From an uncultured Sphingobacteriales bacterium (GTDB lineage Bacteria; Bacteroidota; Bacteroidia; Chitinophagales; Chitinophagaceae): 7,993 bases of DNA. The first letter of the stretch is position 1. The number at the start of each line of letters is the position of its first letter. The position numbers were made by a program, and so were the translations under genes. Where the stretch lies: NCBI GenBank assembly GCA_946887085.1, contig CAMPKG010000153.1, positions 1 through 7,993 on the forward strand, in the 5' to 3' direction. The notes beneath the pieces were generated by a model that saw only the letters and a program-made list of their open reading frames with translations, searched no databases and was not told where the DNA came from. This document shows, piece by piece, positions 1 through 6,541 of the stretch.

Positions 1-424
1 TAATATATTTAACTGGTGTTGAGGCACCGCTAGTGTTAACGTCGCCGGAAGCATCGTGCCAGAAAGCGATCATAGCAGGCGCAATACTTCCCAGCGAACC
101 AGTGCCAGGACTTAAGGATACGGAAGTGTTGTTGCCAAAACACATGTATCCATTAGTGTGAGCTGTTACCGTGGTATAGGGCACATTGCAAAAATTGAAT
201 GTGAACCCGATGGGAATATTGGACACAAAGTTATCGTCCCATGAAGGGAAGTTGACAGATGTTCCGCTCGCCAGGTAATTGAATGTTTTCTGCGAGGGAG
301 TGAATGGATAGGCGGCCGCGGTAGCAAACTGTGCGTAAGAAACCTGGGGGCCTGTCAGCAGTGCTGATAACAAAACAAAAATGCTGCTGAAATTGCGGCA
401 GAGCCGCAGGGAAAGGATAGACAT
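1..424 (-). CDS. Exported surface or secreted protein, N-terminal part (C-terminus outside window)
   Basis: The reading frame is open from an ATG at 424-422 leftward to the window edge: 141 complete codons with no stop. Residues 1-31 look like a Sec signal peptide: basic residues near the N-terminus (R7, R10), a hydrophobic core around FSSIFVLLSALL (13-23) and a likely cut after SYA (29-31), before Q32. The mature part is rich in Thr, Ser, Gly, Asn and aromatic residues. The stretch with IPIGFTFNFC (70-79), then YTTVTAHTNGYMCFG (83-97), matches my recollection of N-terminal beta-sandwich regions of large Bacteroidota secreted proteins. Those usually end in a T9SS sorting domain, which cannot be checked here. 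It is divergent from gcvH and so probably in its own transcription unit. I cannot assign a function beyond export. The frame and signal peptide are seen directly; the T9SS link is inference. Confidence 0.8.
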   Translation of the reverse strand, partial: MSILSLRLCRNFSSIFVLLSALLTGPQVSYAQFATAAAYPFTPSQKTFNYLASGTSVNFPSWDDNFVSNIPIGFTFNFCNVPYTTVTAHTNGYMCFGNNTSVSLSPGTGSLGSIAPAMIAFWHDASGDVNTSGASTPVKYI

Positions 425-477
425 TTTTATGCTTTTTAAGTTAGGATCGATTGTTTGAGCGCAAATAAAAACAGATA

Positions 478-520
478 CAATATTAACAGTCGGTAAATAT
501 AGCAAAAAGGCCTTTACAAA
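478..520 (-). promoter_or_regulatory. Candidate Bacteroidota-type promoter for the exported-protein gene
   Basis: Two overlapping candidates are read on the minus strand. The first is TTTG (520-517), 15 bases, then TATATTTA (501-494). The second is TTTG (506-503), 17 bases, then TAATATTG (485-478). Each -7 candidate differs from TAnnTTTG at one position, and both spacers are shorter than the roughly 19-21 bases expected. The region is AT-rich and lies 50-100 bases upstream of the start codon. It is supported only by motif similarity. Confidence 0.3.
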
Positions 521-547
521 TGATAATTTTTATCTATTTAGCCTATA

Positions 548-562
548 GCAGGGAAGCCCTGC
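548..562. repeat. Perfect inverted repeat, 6-bp arms, 3-base loop
   Basis: GCAGGG (548-553) and CCCTGC (557-562) are exact reverse complements around AAG. There is no T-tract on either side in either orientation, so it does not look like an intrinsic terminator. It sits between the divergent starts of the exported-protein gene and gcvH and could be an operator or chance. Confidence 0.35.
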
Positions 563-587
563 GCCTCAGGACCCGTGCGCAATAACC

Positions 588-603
588 ATCCGGCCGACCG
601 GAT
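588..603. repeat. Perfect inverted repeat, 6-bp arms, 4-base loop
   Basis: ATCCGG (588-593) and CCGGAT (598-603) are exact reverse complements around CCGA. They belong to a cluster of four CCGG tetramers (590, 598, 616, 630), the last inside the palindrome AACCGGTT (628-635), 35-80 bases upstream of gcvH. No T-tract follows directly. A regulator site or a structured leader is possible; neither is shown. Confidence 0.35.
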
Positions 604-643
604 ATAAATTTTCGCCCGGAATACGGCAACCGGTTTTTTCTAT

Positions 644-651
644 TATTTTTA
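644..651 (+). promoter_or_regulatory. Weak candidate -7 element for gcvH
   Basis: TATTTTTA differs from TAnnTTTG only at the last base and ends 18 bases before the gcvH ATG. No TTTG is seen at the expected -33 distance. Support is weak and comes from position and motif alone. Confidence 0.25.
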
Positions 652-669
652 CCGCCTCAAAATCATTCT

Positions 670-1050
670 ATGCAATTCCCCGATACACTGAAGTACACCA
701 AAGACCACGAGTGGATCAAGATCGAAGGCAATACAGCTACCGTTGGCATTACAGAGTTCGCACAGCGTGAGCTGGGAGACATCGTTTTCGTCGATATCAA
801 CGCAACCGGCAAAGAGCTGGGCGCTAACGATATTTTTGGTACTGTGGAAGCTGTAAAAACCGTGTCTGACCTGTATCTGCCTGTTGCCGGTACCGTAAAC
901 GAAGTGAACGCCGAGCTGGAAGGTAACCCTGAATATGTTAACCAGGATCCTTACGGTAAGGGTTGGATGATAAAAATGACACTGGCAAACCCCTCAGATA
1001 CCGAAGGCCTGATGGATGCAGCGGCTTACCGCGAGCTGGTGGGCGAATAA
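670..1050 (+). CDS. gcvH: Glycine cleavage system H protein (lipoyl carrier)
   Basis: GcvH carries the aminomethyl group of glycine on a lipoyl-lysine arm between the P, T and L proteins of the cytoplasmic glycine cleavage complex, and in some bacteria takes part in lipoate transfer. The 126-residue product has the usual family length. The N-terminal [12 protein letters not shown] (9-20) and [18 protein letters not shown] (25-42) are typical of the family. The lipoylation loop is [18 protein letters not shown] (57-74), with the acceptor lysine at K63 and the conserved acidic residue E60. The C-terminal [17 protein letters not shown] (86-102) is also characteristic. The ATG at 670 gives the standard H-protein N-terminus. 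No Shine-Dalgarno sequence is visible, as is usual in Bacteroidota. The P, T and L genes are not in the window. A VanZ-family gene follows after 2 bases, so the two are probably cotranscribed. Confidence 0.97.
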   Translation: MQFPDTLKYTKDHEWIKIEGNTATVGITEFAQRELGDIVFVDINATGKELGANDIFGTVEAVKTVSDLYLPVAGTVNEVNAELEGNPEYVNQDPYGKGWMIKMTLANPSDTEGLMDAAAYRELVGE

Positions 1051-1052
1051 GC

Positions 1053-1466
1053 ATGAGCAGCATATTCTCGAAAGACTCTCGATATAAAAATAGAGCAAGG
1101 TGGCTGGCAGTGGCCTGGACCTTGCTCATTTTTATTTTATGCCTTTTGCCCGGCGATGAGCTGCCCGACGTGCAGATACCGCTGGCGGACAAATGGGCCC
1201 ATGTGATACTTTTTGGCGTATTCAGCTTTCTCTGGCTGTGCGCGGTGCCCACGCGTAATCTGAGTTTCCTTTTGATCCTGTTTACTATTACCGTCTTCCT
1301 TGGCTGGCTGGTAGAATACATACAAGGGCATTTTGTAACAGGGCGAACGCAGGATAATATGGATACCCTTGCTGACAGCATCGGGGGCATAACAGGCATT
1401 GTAGTGTTCGTATGGCTTCATTACCTGCGCGAAAACAAAGAAGCCCGGAATGCTGCCAAGCAATAA
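1053..1466 (+). CDS. VanZ-family small integral membrane protein
   Basis: The 137-residue inner-membrane protein has about four hydrophobic segments (about 18-37, 49-64, 69-90, 109-126). The motif LADKWAHVILFGVFSF (44-59) and the later EYIQGHFVTGRTQDNMDTLADSIGG (89-113), with conserved E, Q, R, D and D residues, are hallmarks of the VanZ-like family. The role of the family is poorly defined: VanZ itself gives low-level teicoplanin resistance in enterococci, but most chromosomal members have no known substrate. I chose the ATG at 1053, 2 bases after the gcvH stop. An in-frame ATG at 963 would overlap gcvH by 88 bases and add 30 non-family residues. The short gap implies translational coupling with gcvH. 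The family is well supported; resistance should not be assumed. Confidence 0.88.
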   Translation: MSSIFSKDSRYKNRARWLAVAWTLLIFILCLLPGDELPDVQIPLADKWAHVILFGVFSFLWLCAVPTRNLSFLLILFTITVFLGWLVEYIQGHFVTGRTQDNMDTLADSIGGITGIVVFVWLHYLRENKEARNAAKQ

Positions 1467-1473
1467 TAACTTG

Positions 1474-1481
1474 TATTTTAG
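1474..1481 (+). promoter_or_regulatory. Candidate -7 element for the heptose cassette
   Basis: TATTTTAG matches TAnnTTTG at all but one fixed position and ends 21 bases before the kinase ATG, in the 36-base gap after the VanZ gene. No clear TTTG is seen 19-21 bases upstream. It could start the three-gene sugar cassette, or the cassette may simply be read through from gcvH-vanZ. Confidence 0.35.
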
Positions 1482-1502
1482 CTGCGTTTTATACCCTGAT
1501 AA

Positions 1503-2525
1503 ATGATCTACCGTAGTAAAGCACCGCTGCGCATAGGCCTCGCCGGCGGCGGAACTGATGTAAGCCCTTATTGCGATCTGTATGGCGGAGCCATACTTAA
1601 CGCAACTATTTCCTTATACGCCTACGCAACCATAGAACTGCTGCAGGAGCCGGTGGTGATCCTCGAAGCAATAGACAGGAACGAACGCGTGCAGTACGAC
1701 ATGGCCGACAACCTGCCCATAGACGGCAAGCTGGACCTGGCTACCGGCGTGTACAACCGCATTGTTCGCGACTATGGCAAGATACCCTCAGGTTTCAAGC
1801 TCACCACCTTCGTAGATGCACCCGCGGGCTCCGGCCTCGGCACTTCTTCAACACTGATGGTGGCTATCCTGGGCGCTTTTGCCGAATGGCTGCGCCTGCC
1901 CCTCGGCGAATATGACATCGCACACCTTAGCTATAACATAGAGAGGGTGGAACTGGCAATGGCCGGTGGCAAACAGGACCAGTATGCTGCTACATTCGGC
2001 GGGGTGAACTTCATGGAGTTTTACGGACAGGACAATGTCATCGTCAACCCGCTGCGTATCAAACCTCAATACCTCTATGAACTGGAGAATAACCTGCTTC
2101 TTTATTTTACTGCCACCAGCAGGCTGTCTTCCACCATCATCGAGGCGCAGAGCAAATATGTGACGGATAAAAACCAGCAGTCGATCGAGGCCATGCATCA
2201 CCTGAAAGAACAGGCGCAAATGATGAAGGAAGCTCTGCTGAAGGGCAAGGTTCACGAGATCGGGTCGATCCTTGACTATGGCTTCAGGTATAAAAAACAA
2301 ACGGCACAGGGCATTTCCAGTTCAAGGATGGACGATATTTACGAAGCTGCGTTGAAAGCCGGCGCAACCGGGGGTAAGATCTCGGGGGCGGGCGGTGGTG
2401 GCTTCATGACATTCTATTGTCCCGGCAATACCCGCTATTCAGTTCAGGATGCACTCAGCGGATTCGGCGGAGATTTTCGTTCTTACCAGTTTACCGACCG
2501 GGGATTATCAACCTGGAGTATCTAG
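1503..2525 (+). CDS. hddA: GHMP-family sugar kinase, D-glycero-D-manno-heptose 7-phosphate kinase type
   Basis: This is a 340-residue cytoplasmic GHMP kinase. All three family motifs are present: the substrate-binding APLRIGLAGGGTDVSPYCD (7-25), the ATP loop PAGSGLGTSSTLMVAI (107-122) and the C-terminal GGKISGAGGGGFMTFYC (290-306). GGKQDQYAATFGG (155-167) contributes the probable catalytic Asp, D159. The N-terminal pattern and length fit HddA, which phosphorylates C1 of D-glycero-D-manno-heptose 7-phosphate on the route to GDP-D-glycero-alpha-D-manno-heptose. An HddC-like nucleotidyltransferase starts 3 bases after the stop, which supports this reading because hddA and hddC usually travel together. 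The ATG at 1503 puts the first motif at the normal distance from the N-terminus. Related GHMP kinases act on fucose or other sugars, so exact specificity is inferred. The isomerase and phosphatase partners GmhA and GmhB are absent from the window. Confidence 0.85.
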   Translation: MIYRSKAPLRIGLAGGGTDVSPYCDLYGGAILNATISLYAYATIELLQEPVVILEAIDRNERVQYDMADNLPIDGKLDLATGVYNRIVRDYGKIPSGFKLTTFVDAPAGSGLGTSSTLMVAILGAFAEWLRLPLGEYDIAHLSYNIERVELAMAGGKQDQYAATFGGVNFMEFYGQDNVIVNPLRIKPQYLYELENNLLLYFTATSRLSSTIIEAQSKYVTDKNQQSIEAMHHLKEQAQMMKEALLKGKVHEIGSILDYGFRYKKQTAQGISSSRMDDIYEAALKAGATGGKISGAGGGGFMTFYCPGNTRYSVQDALSGFGGDFRSYQFTDRGLSTWSI

Positions 2526-2528
2526 CAT

Positions 2529-3227
2529 ATGGAATGTATTGTTTTAGCAGGAGGTTTGGGCACCAGGCTCAGAAACACCATCGGCGACCTTCCGAAGTGT
2601 ATGGCTGAGGTGAATGGCAAACCTTTTTTGCAATATCTCCTGGAATACCTGCAGGCTCAGCAGGTAACGCGCGTTGTATTGTCGCTTGGTTATAAACATG
2701 ATGTTATTACCGACTGGCTGCGTACACGCGATTTTGGTTTTGATGTTGCACACGTAATTGAAAACGAACCACTGGGTACGGGCGGGGGCATACAGCTTGC
2801 ACTGAAAGCTGCCACGGAAGAGCATGTTTTTGTTGTTAACGGAGATACCATGTTTGAAGTGAACCTCGTGAACGCGCTTGAATTTCACGTTTCGCACAAG
2901 GCAGAAACGACACTGGCGCTAAAACCAATGCAGCAGTTCAGCAGGTACGGCTCTGTGATCATCGATGAAAGCGCAACGATATCATCGTTTGAAGAAAAGC
3001 GGCATTGTGAAGACGGGCTTATTAATGGTGGAGTGTATGCCATCGATCGAAAAAGATTTTTACAAAGAGCGCTGCCGGAGAAATTTTCCTTTGAAACCGA
3101 CTATCTCGGGCGATATGTTTCGGAACATAAGTTCTTCGGGTTTGTCAGCAGCAGCTATTTTATTGACATCGGCGTCCCTGAAGATTACCAAAAGGTGCAG
3201 ACGGATTTTAAAACGAGAATATCATGA
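2529..3227 (+). CDS. hddC: Sugar-1-phosphate nucleotidyltransferase, D-glycero-D-manno-heptose 1-phosphate guanylyltransferase type
   Basis: The 232-residue NTP-transferase is a single Rossmann-like catalytic domain with no hexapeptide-repeat extension. The signature LAGGLGTRL (6-14) is followed by LPKCMAEVNGKPFLQYLLEY (21-40), with the conserved Lys K23. ENEPLGTGGGIQLA (78-91) contacts base and sugar. VVNGDTMF (102-109) carries the metal-binding D106, and FIDIGVPEDYQKV (211-223) supplies the second conserved Asp, D213. Coupling to the kinase upstream (3-base gap) points to an HddC role, making GDP-D-glycero-alpha-D-manno-heptose from the heptose 1-phosphate. The fold alone does not separate GTP from CTP or TTP users, so the nucleotide is inferred from context. 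Its end overlaps the next gene by 4 bases (ATGA), a sign of translational coupling. Confidence 0.83.
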   Translation: MECIVLAGGLGTRLRNTIGDLPKCMAEVNGKPFLQYLLEYLQAQQVTRVVLSLGYKHDVITDWLRTRDFGFDVAHVIENEPLGTGGGIQLALKAATEEHVFVVNGDTMFEVNLVNALEFHVSHKAETTLALKPMQQFSRYGSVIIDESATISSFEEKRHCEDGLINGGVYAIDRKRFLQRALPEKFSFETDYLGRYVSEHKFFGFVSSSYFIDIGVPEDYQKVQTDFKTRIS

Positions 3228-4345
3228 AAATCGCTATTGTAGGTCCAGCGCATCCCTTGCGTGGCGGATTGGCAACATATAACCAGCGGTTGGCGAAGGA
3301 ATTAATATCGATGGGGCATGATGTTACCATCTGGTCATATTCCCTGCAATACCCTTCATTCCTGTTTCCGGGCACCACACAATATACCGACGAGCCGGCG
3401 CCTGAAGGCCTCCGTATCCGCACAGCCATTAATTCAGTGAATCCTTTCAACTGGCTCTCTGTCGGCAACAGGATGCGCAGTGAGCGGTACGACCTCGTCA
3501 TAGTTCGTTTCTGGCTGCCTTTTATGGGACCCGCCTTAGGCACTATGCTTCGCCGCGTTAAAAAAAATAAGAACACCCATGTGTTGTGTATTGCCGACAA
3601 TGCGATACCTCATGAAAAACGTCACGGTGACAAACAATTCACCAGGTATTTCCTGAAAACCATCGATTCGTTCGTTACGATGAGCGAAAAGGTGAAGACC
3701 GACCTGCAGGCGATGACGACAAAACCGGTAACCTTTCTCTCTCACCCTTTATACGACAATTTCGGTAATGCTGTCCCGAAAGAGGAAGCCTGCCGGGAAC
3801 TGAACATTCCGTCGTCAAATAAATACCTCCTGTTCTTTGGTTTTATACGCCGTTACAAAGGGCTGGACATTTTGTTAAACGCTATGGCTGATGACCGCTT
3901 TGCAAACTCGGACATCAAACTGATAGTGGCCGGAGAATTTTATGAGGATAGGAAACAGTATGATGAGCTCATCAAACAGAATAATTTGCATGACCGCGTG
4001 TTGCTGTTCACTGATTTCATCCCTGACAGCAAGGTGAAATATTATTTCAGTGCAGCAAGCTTAGTTGTGCAGCCCTACCGTAACGCCACGCAAAGCGGCA
4101 TTACCCAGGTGGCCTACCATTTTGAGAAACCTATGATAGTGACCAATGTGGGCGGTCTGCCCGAATTGGTGCCTCATGAAAAGGTAGGATATGTGAGCGA
4201 GCCGACACCACAGGCGATAGCAGATAGCATCACCAGGTTCTTTTCAGAAGGCAGAAATTTTCAGGACAACCTGAAAGAAGAAAAGAAAAAATATAGCTGG
4301 GATTATTTTACCCGCGCTTTACTGGCCGGCACATCGGCCCGTTAA
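3224..4345 (+). CDS. Glycosyltransferase, GT4-like (GT-B fold)
   Basis: The 373-residue protein has the two-domain GT-B layout without membrane segments. The N-terminal acceptor domain begins MKIAIVGPAHPLRGGLATYN, with the glycine-rich loop at 14-15. The C-terminal nucleotide-sugar domain contains LLFFGFIRRYKGLDILL (202-218), VVQPYRNATQSGITQVAYHF (281-300) and TNVGGLPELV (307-316). The usual GT4 E-x7-E donor motif is not present in standard form: the region reads ATQSGITQVA, as in a recognisable subgroup of bacterial GT4-like enzymes. It overlaps the nucleotidyltransferase by 4 bases, so the simplest inference is that it transfers the activated heptose (or a core sugar) to a lipid- or glycan-linked acceptor at the cytoplasmic face of the membrane. 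Donor and acceptor are unproven. The ATG at 3224 gives the normal first beta strand. Confidence 0.87.
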   Translation: MKIAIVGPAHPLRGGLATYNQRLAKELISMGHDVTIWSYSLQYPSFLFPGTTQYTDEPAPEGLRIRTAINSVNPFNWLSVGNRMRSERYDLVIVRFWLPFMGPALGTMLRRVKKNKNTHVLCIADNAIPHEKRHGDKQFTRYFLKTIDSFVTMSEKVKTDLQAMTTKPVTFLSHPLYDNFGNAVPKEEACRELNIPSSNKYLLFFGFIRRYKGLDILLNAMADDRFANSDIKLIVAGEFYEDRKQYDELIKQNNLHDRVLLFTDFIPDSKVKYYFSAASLVVQPYRNATQSGITQVAYHFEKPMIVTNVGGLPELVPHEKVGYVSEPTPQAIADSITRFFSEGRNFQDNLKEEKKKYSWDYFTRALLAGTSAR

Positions 4346-4360
4346 TCAGGTTATTTCAAT

Positions 4361-4368
4361 TAATTTAG
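4361..4368 (+). promoter_or_regulatory. Candidate -7 element directly before ruvB
   Basis: TAATTTAG matches TAnnTTTG except at one position and ends only 4 bases before the ruvB ATG. If it is real, transcription would begin at or next to the start codon, giving a leaderless or near-leaderless message. No TTTG is visible at -33, and read-through from the glycosyltransferase gene is equally possible. Confidence 0.28.
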
Positions 4369-4372
4369 TGCC

Positions 4373-5395
4373 ATGGAAGGATCGCATGTACGGCCAACAG
4401 AGCAATTGAACCCGCAGGAGCGCGAGTATGAAAATAGCATCCGGCCACAAACCATAGAAGAATTTTCCGGACAGCCGAAGCTCATCGAAAACCTCCGCAT
4501 ATTCATCAAAGCAGCCAATCTTCGCGGCGAAGCACTTGACCATGTTTTGTTTCATGGTCCGCCGGGTTTAGGTAAAACGACACTGTCGCGCATTGTAGCC
4601 AATGAGCTTGGGGTAAACATTAAAGAAACCAGTGGCCCGGTCATTGAAAAACCCGCCGATCTTGCCGGCTTACTCACCAGCCTGGAGCCGCGCGATGTAT
4701 TGTTCATCGACGAGATACACCGGTTGAGCACTGTTGTGGAAGAATACCTCTATGCTGCCATGGAAGATTTTAAGATCGATATAATGATCGATAGTGGTCC
4801 TGCCGCGCGCTCCATCCAAATAACGCTTAATCCATTCACATTAGTTGGTGCAACCACCCGGTCAGGCTTACTTACTGCGCCATTATTGAGCAGGTTTGGT
4901 ATAAAATCCCGACTTGAATATTACACTGCAGATGTATTGCAACGCATACTCATGCGCTCGGCAAACCTGCTAAACGTAAAGACGACCTCGGATGCTGCCA
5001 TGGAAATTGCGGGACGCAGCCGCGGCACACCGCGTATCGCGAACGGACTGCTGCGAAGAATGCGCGATTTTGCACAAGTATTAGGCAATGGCGTTATAGA
5101 TATGAACATAGTTGAGCATGGCTTACGCGCATTAAATGTTGACGAAAGCGGGCTCGACGATATGGACAACCGGATACTTACCACCCTGATCGACAAATTC
5201 AAAGGCGGGCCCGCAGGTATCAATAATATTGCGACGGCGGTAGGAGAAGAGGCCGGAACAATTGAAGAAGTGTATGAGCCCTTTTTGATCCAGGAGGGCT
5301 ATATCCTCCGTACGCCCAGGGGCAGGGAAGCCACTGAGAAAGCCTACCATCACATCGGCAGGAAATACAACAAAGGCCACGATACTTTGTTCTAA
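4373..5395 (+). CDS. ruvB: Holliday junction branch-migration DNA helicase RuvB
   Basis: RuvB is the hexameric AAA+ motor that, with RuvA, drives branch migration of Holliday junctions for cleavage by RuvC in recombinational repair. The 340-residue product is of standard length. Residues 23-34 ([12 protein letters not shown]) match the conserved start of the family. Walker A is GPPGLGKTT (62-70) and Walker B is LFIDEIHRL (110-118). Sensor 1 is GATTR (159-163), the arginine finger lies in LLSRFGI (R174) and sensor 2 lies in [12 protein letters not shown] (R221). The C-terminal winged helix with [15 protein letters not shown] (279-293) and [14 protein letters not shown] (308-321) binds DNA. The ATG at 4373 is the only reasonable start, because the next Met is far inside the ATPase domain. 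The gene lies 27 bases after the glycosyltransferase; ruvA and ruvC are not here. It appears intact and is functionally unrelated to its sugar-gene neighbours. Confidence 0.98.
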   Translation: MEGSHVRPTEQLNPQEREYENSIRPQTIEEFSGQPKLIENLRIFIKAANLRGEALDHVLFHGPPGLGKTTLSRIVANELGVNIKETSGPVIEKPADLAGLLTSLEPRDVLFIDEIHRLSTVVEEYLYAAMEDFKIDIMIDSGPAARSIQITLNPFTLVGATTRSGLLTAPLLSRFGIKSRLEYYTADVLQRILMRSANLLNVKTTSDAAMEIAGRSRGTPRIANGLLRRMRDFAQVLGNGVIDMNIVEHGLRALNVDESGLDDMDNRILTTLIDKFKGGPAGINNIATAVGEEAGTIEEVYEPFLIQEGYILRTPRGREATEKAYHHIGRKYNKGHDTLF

Positions 5396-5426
5396 GGAAT
5401 CAAGCTGATTAATATGGTTATTTCTG

Positions 5427-5434
5427 TAATTTTG
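5427..5434 (+). promoter_or_regulatory. Good -7 element for the epimerase and membrane-protein unit
   Basis: TAATTTTG is a perfect TAnnTTTG match in the 84-base gap between ruvB and the epimerase, ending 45 bases before the ATG. This implies a leader of about 40 bases. A clear TTTG at -33 is not seen. It is the best promoter-like match I found and suggests the two genes downstream are transcribed independently of ruvB. Confidence 0.5.
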
Positions 5435-5479
5435 CGTCCTGAGTAGCTTATACACATAAATCATTCTCCATATCTAATA

Positions 5480-6538
5480 ATGAAAATAGCTATAACCGGG
5501 GGCGCAGGATTTGTAGGGTCTAATATCGCCATCAAGCTTAAGAACAAATACCCTTCCTATTCAATAGTCATTTTTGACAATCTCAAACGCAGAGGTTCCG
5601 AATTGAACCTCGCCGACTTTAAAACGTTAGGTATTGAGTTTATACACGGTGATATTCGCAATGCAGAAGACCTGGAGCAACTAGACGGATTCGATTATAT
5701 GATCGAAGCTTCGGCTGAGCCTTCGGTAATGGCGGGGCTCGACGGATCGCCCAACTATGTGATCAATAACAACCTTATGGGAGCCATCAATTGTTTCAAT
5801 GCCTGTGTTCGTCACAAAGCGAAATTGATCTTCCTTTCCACCAGCAGGGTATACCCGATCAGTTTCATCGAAGAAGCGAATTTTGTGGAGGAGGAAACGA
5901 GATTTTCATTTACCGATGACAACATCACGGGAATATCGTCAAAAGGTATCTCTGAATCATTTCCGCTTAATGCTGCACGCTCATTTTATGGCACAACAAA
6001 ACTGGCTGGAGAATTGCTCATTAAAGAATACGAGGAATTTTACGGGCTTGATGCCGCTGTAACCCGCTTTGGTGTGATCGCAGGGCCGAAGCAAATGGGC
6101 AAGACCGACCAGGGCGTAGTAACCCTATGGATGGCGAAACACTTCTGGAACAAAGAACTGGCATATATCGGATACGGAGGCAAAGGGAAGCAGGTACGCG
6201 ATATATTACATATTGACGACCTGGTACGACTAGTGGATATCCAATTGCATAACATTGATAAGTTCAGGAACAAAGTTTACAACGCAGGTGGTGGCCTGGG
6301 CAATTCTGCATCGCTGCTTGAAATGACAGGAATCTGCCAGGAAATTACCGGGAATAAGATCAACATCAATTCGATACCTGAGAACAGGCCCGCCGACCTC
6401 AGGATTTATATTTCCGACAACACGCTTATAGAAAAAGAAATAAGCTGGCGGCCAGAAAAAACTGTAAAAAATATTTTTGAAGATATCTACGGATGGCTCA
6501 AGGCCAACGAACAATCTCTTAAACCACTTTTAAGCTAG
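5480..6538 (+). CDS. NAD-dependent epimerase/dehydratase (extended SDR), CDP-paratose 2-epimerase-like
   Basis: The 352-residue cytoplasmic enzyme has an N-terminal Rossmann fold with ITGGAGFVG (5-13, GxxGxxG), an acidic residue after the second strand in FDNLKRRGSELNL (32-44), and GDIRN (57-61). The catalytic set is the Ser/Thr pair in LSTSRVY (119-125) and YGTTK (170-174: Y170, K174). RFGVIAGP (196-203) and GYGGKGKQVRDILHIDDLVRL (231-251) follow, as expected for sugar-nucleotide epimerases. The FDNL-RxG-xxNL pattern, the early GDIRN and the GKQVRD-LH segment resemble RfbE, which epimerises C2 of CDP-paratose to CDP-tyvelose. The cofactor is presumably tightly bound NAD. I have not verified substrate, and no CDP-3,6-dideoxyhexose genes are nearby, so a related CDP-, UDP- or GDP-sugar epimerase is possible. 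It ends in TAG, and the next gene continues in the same frame one codon later. Confidence 0.85.
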   Translation: MKIAITGGAGFVGSNIAIKLKNKYPSYSIVIFDNLKRRGSELNLADFKTLGIEFIHGDIRNAEDLEQLDGFDYMIEASAEPSVMAGLDGSPNYVINNNLMGAINCFNACVRHKAKLIFLSTSRVYPISFIEEANFVEEETRFSFTDDNITGISSKGISESFPLNAARSFYGTTKLAGELLIKEYEEFYGLDAAVTRFGVIAGPKQMGKTDQGVVTLWMAKHFWNKELAYIGYGGKGKQVRDILHIDDLVRLVDIQLHNIDKFRNKVYNAGGGLGNSASLLEMTGICQEITGNKININSIPENRPADLRIYISDNTLIEKEISWRPEKTVKNIFEDIYGWLKANEQSLKPLLS

Positions 6539-6541
6539 TCC

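Noticed and set aside
963..1052. Longer start for the VanZ-family gene at the ATG at 963
   Set aside because: It would overlap gcvH by 88 bases, and the added 30 residues are just gcvH read in another frame. The ATG at 1053, 2 bases after the gcvH stop, fits family length and operon spacing.
938..1463. Two minus-strand open frames over the gcvH-vanZ region
   Set aside because: They are antisense shadows of the plus-strand genes, with no recognisable domain and no promoter.
1053..1466. Calling the VanZ-family gene a glycopeptide resistance gene
   Set aside because: There are no other van genes in the window, it is linked to gcvH, and Gram-negative VanZ-like proteins have no shown resistance role.
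2417..3282. Short plus-strand open frames (2417-2608, 2965-3282) overlapping the kinase and nucleotidyltransferase
   Set aside because: They lie in alternative frames of well-supported genes and give low-complexity, basic products without family features.
4324..4339. Hairpin GGCCG-N6-CGGCC as a terminator after the glycosyltransferase
   Set aside because: It lies inside the coding end, has only 5-bp arms and is not followed by a T-tract.
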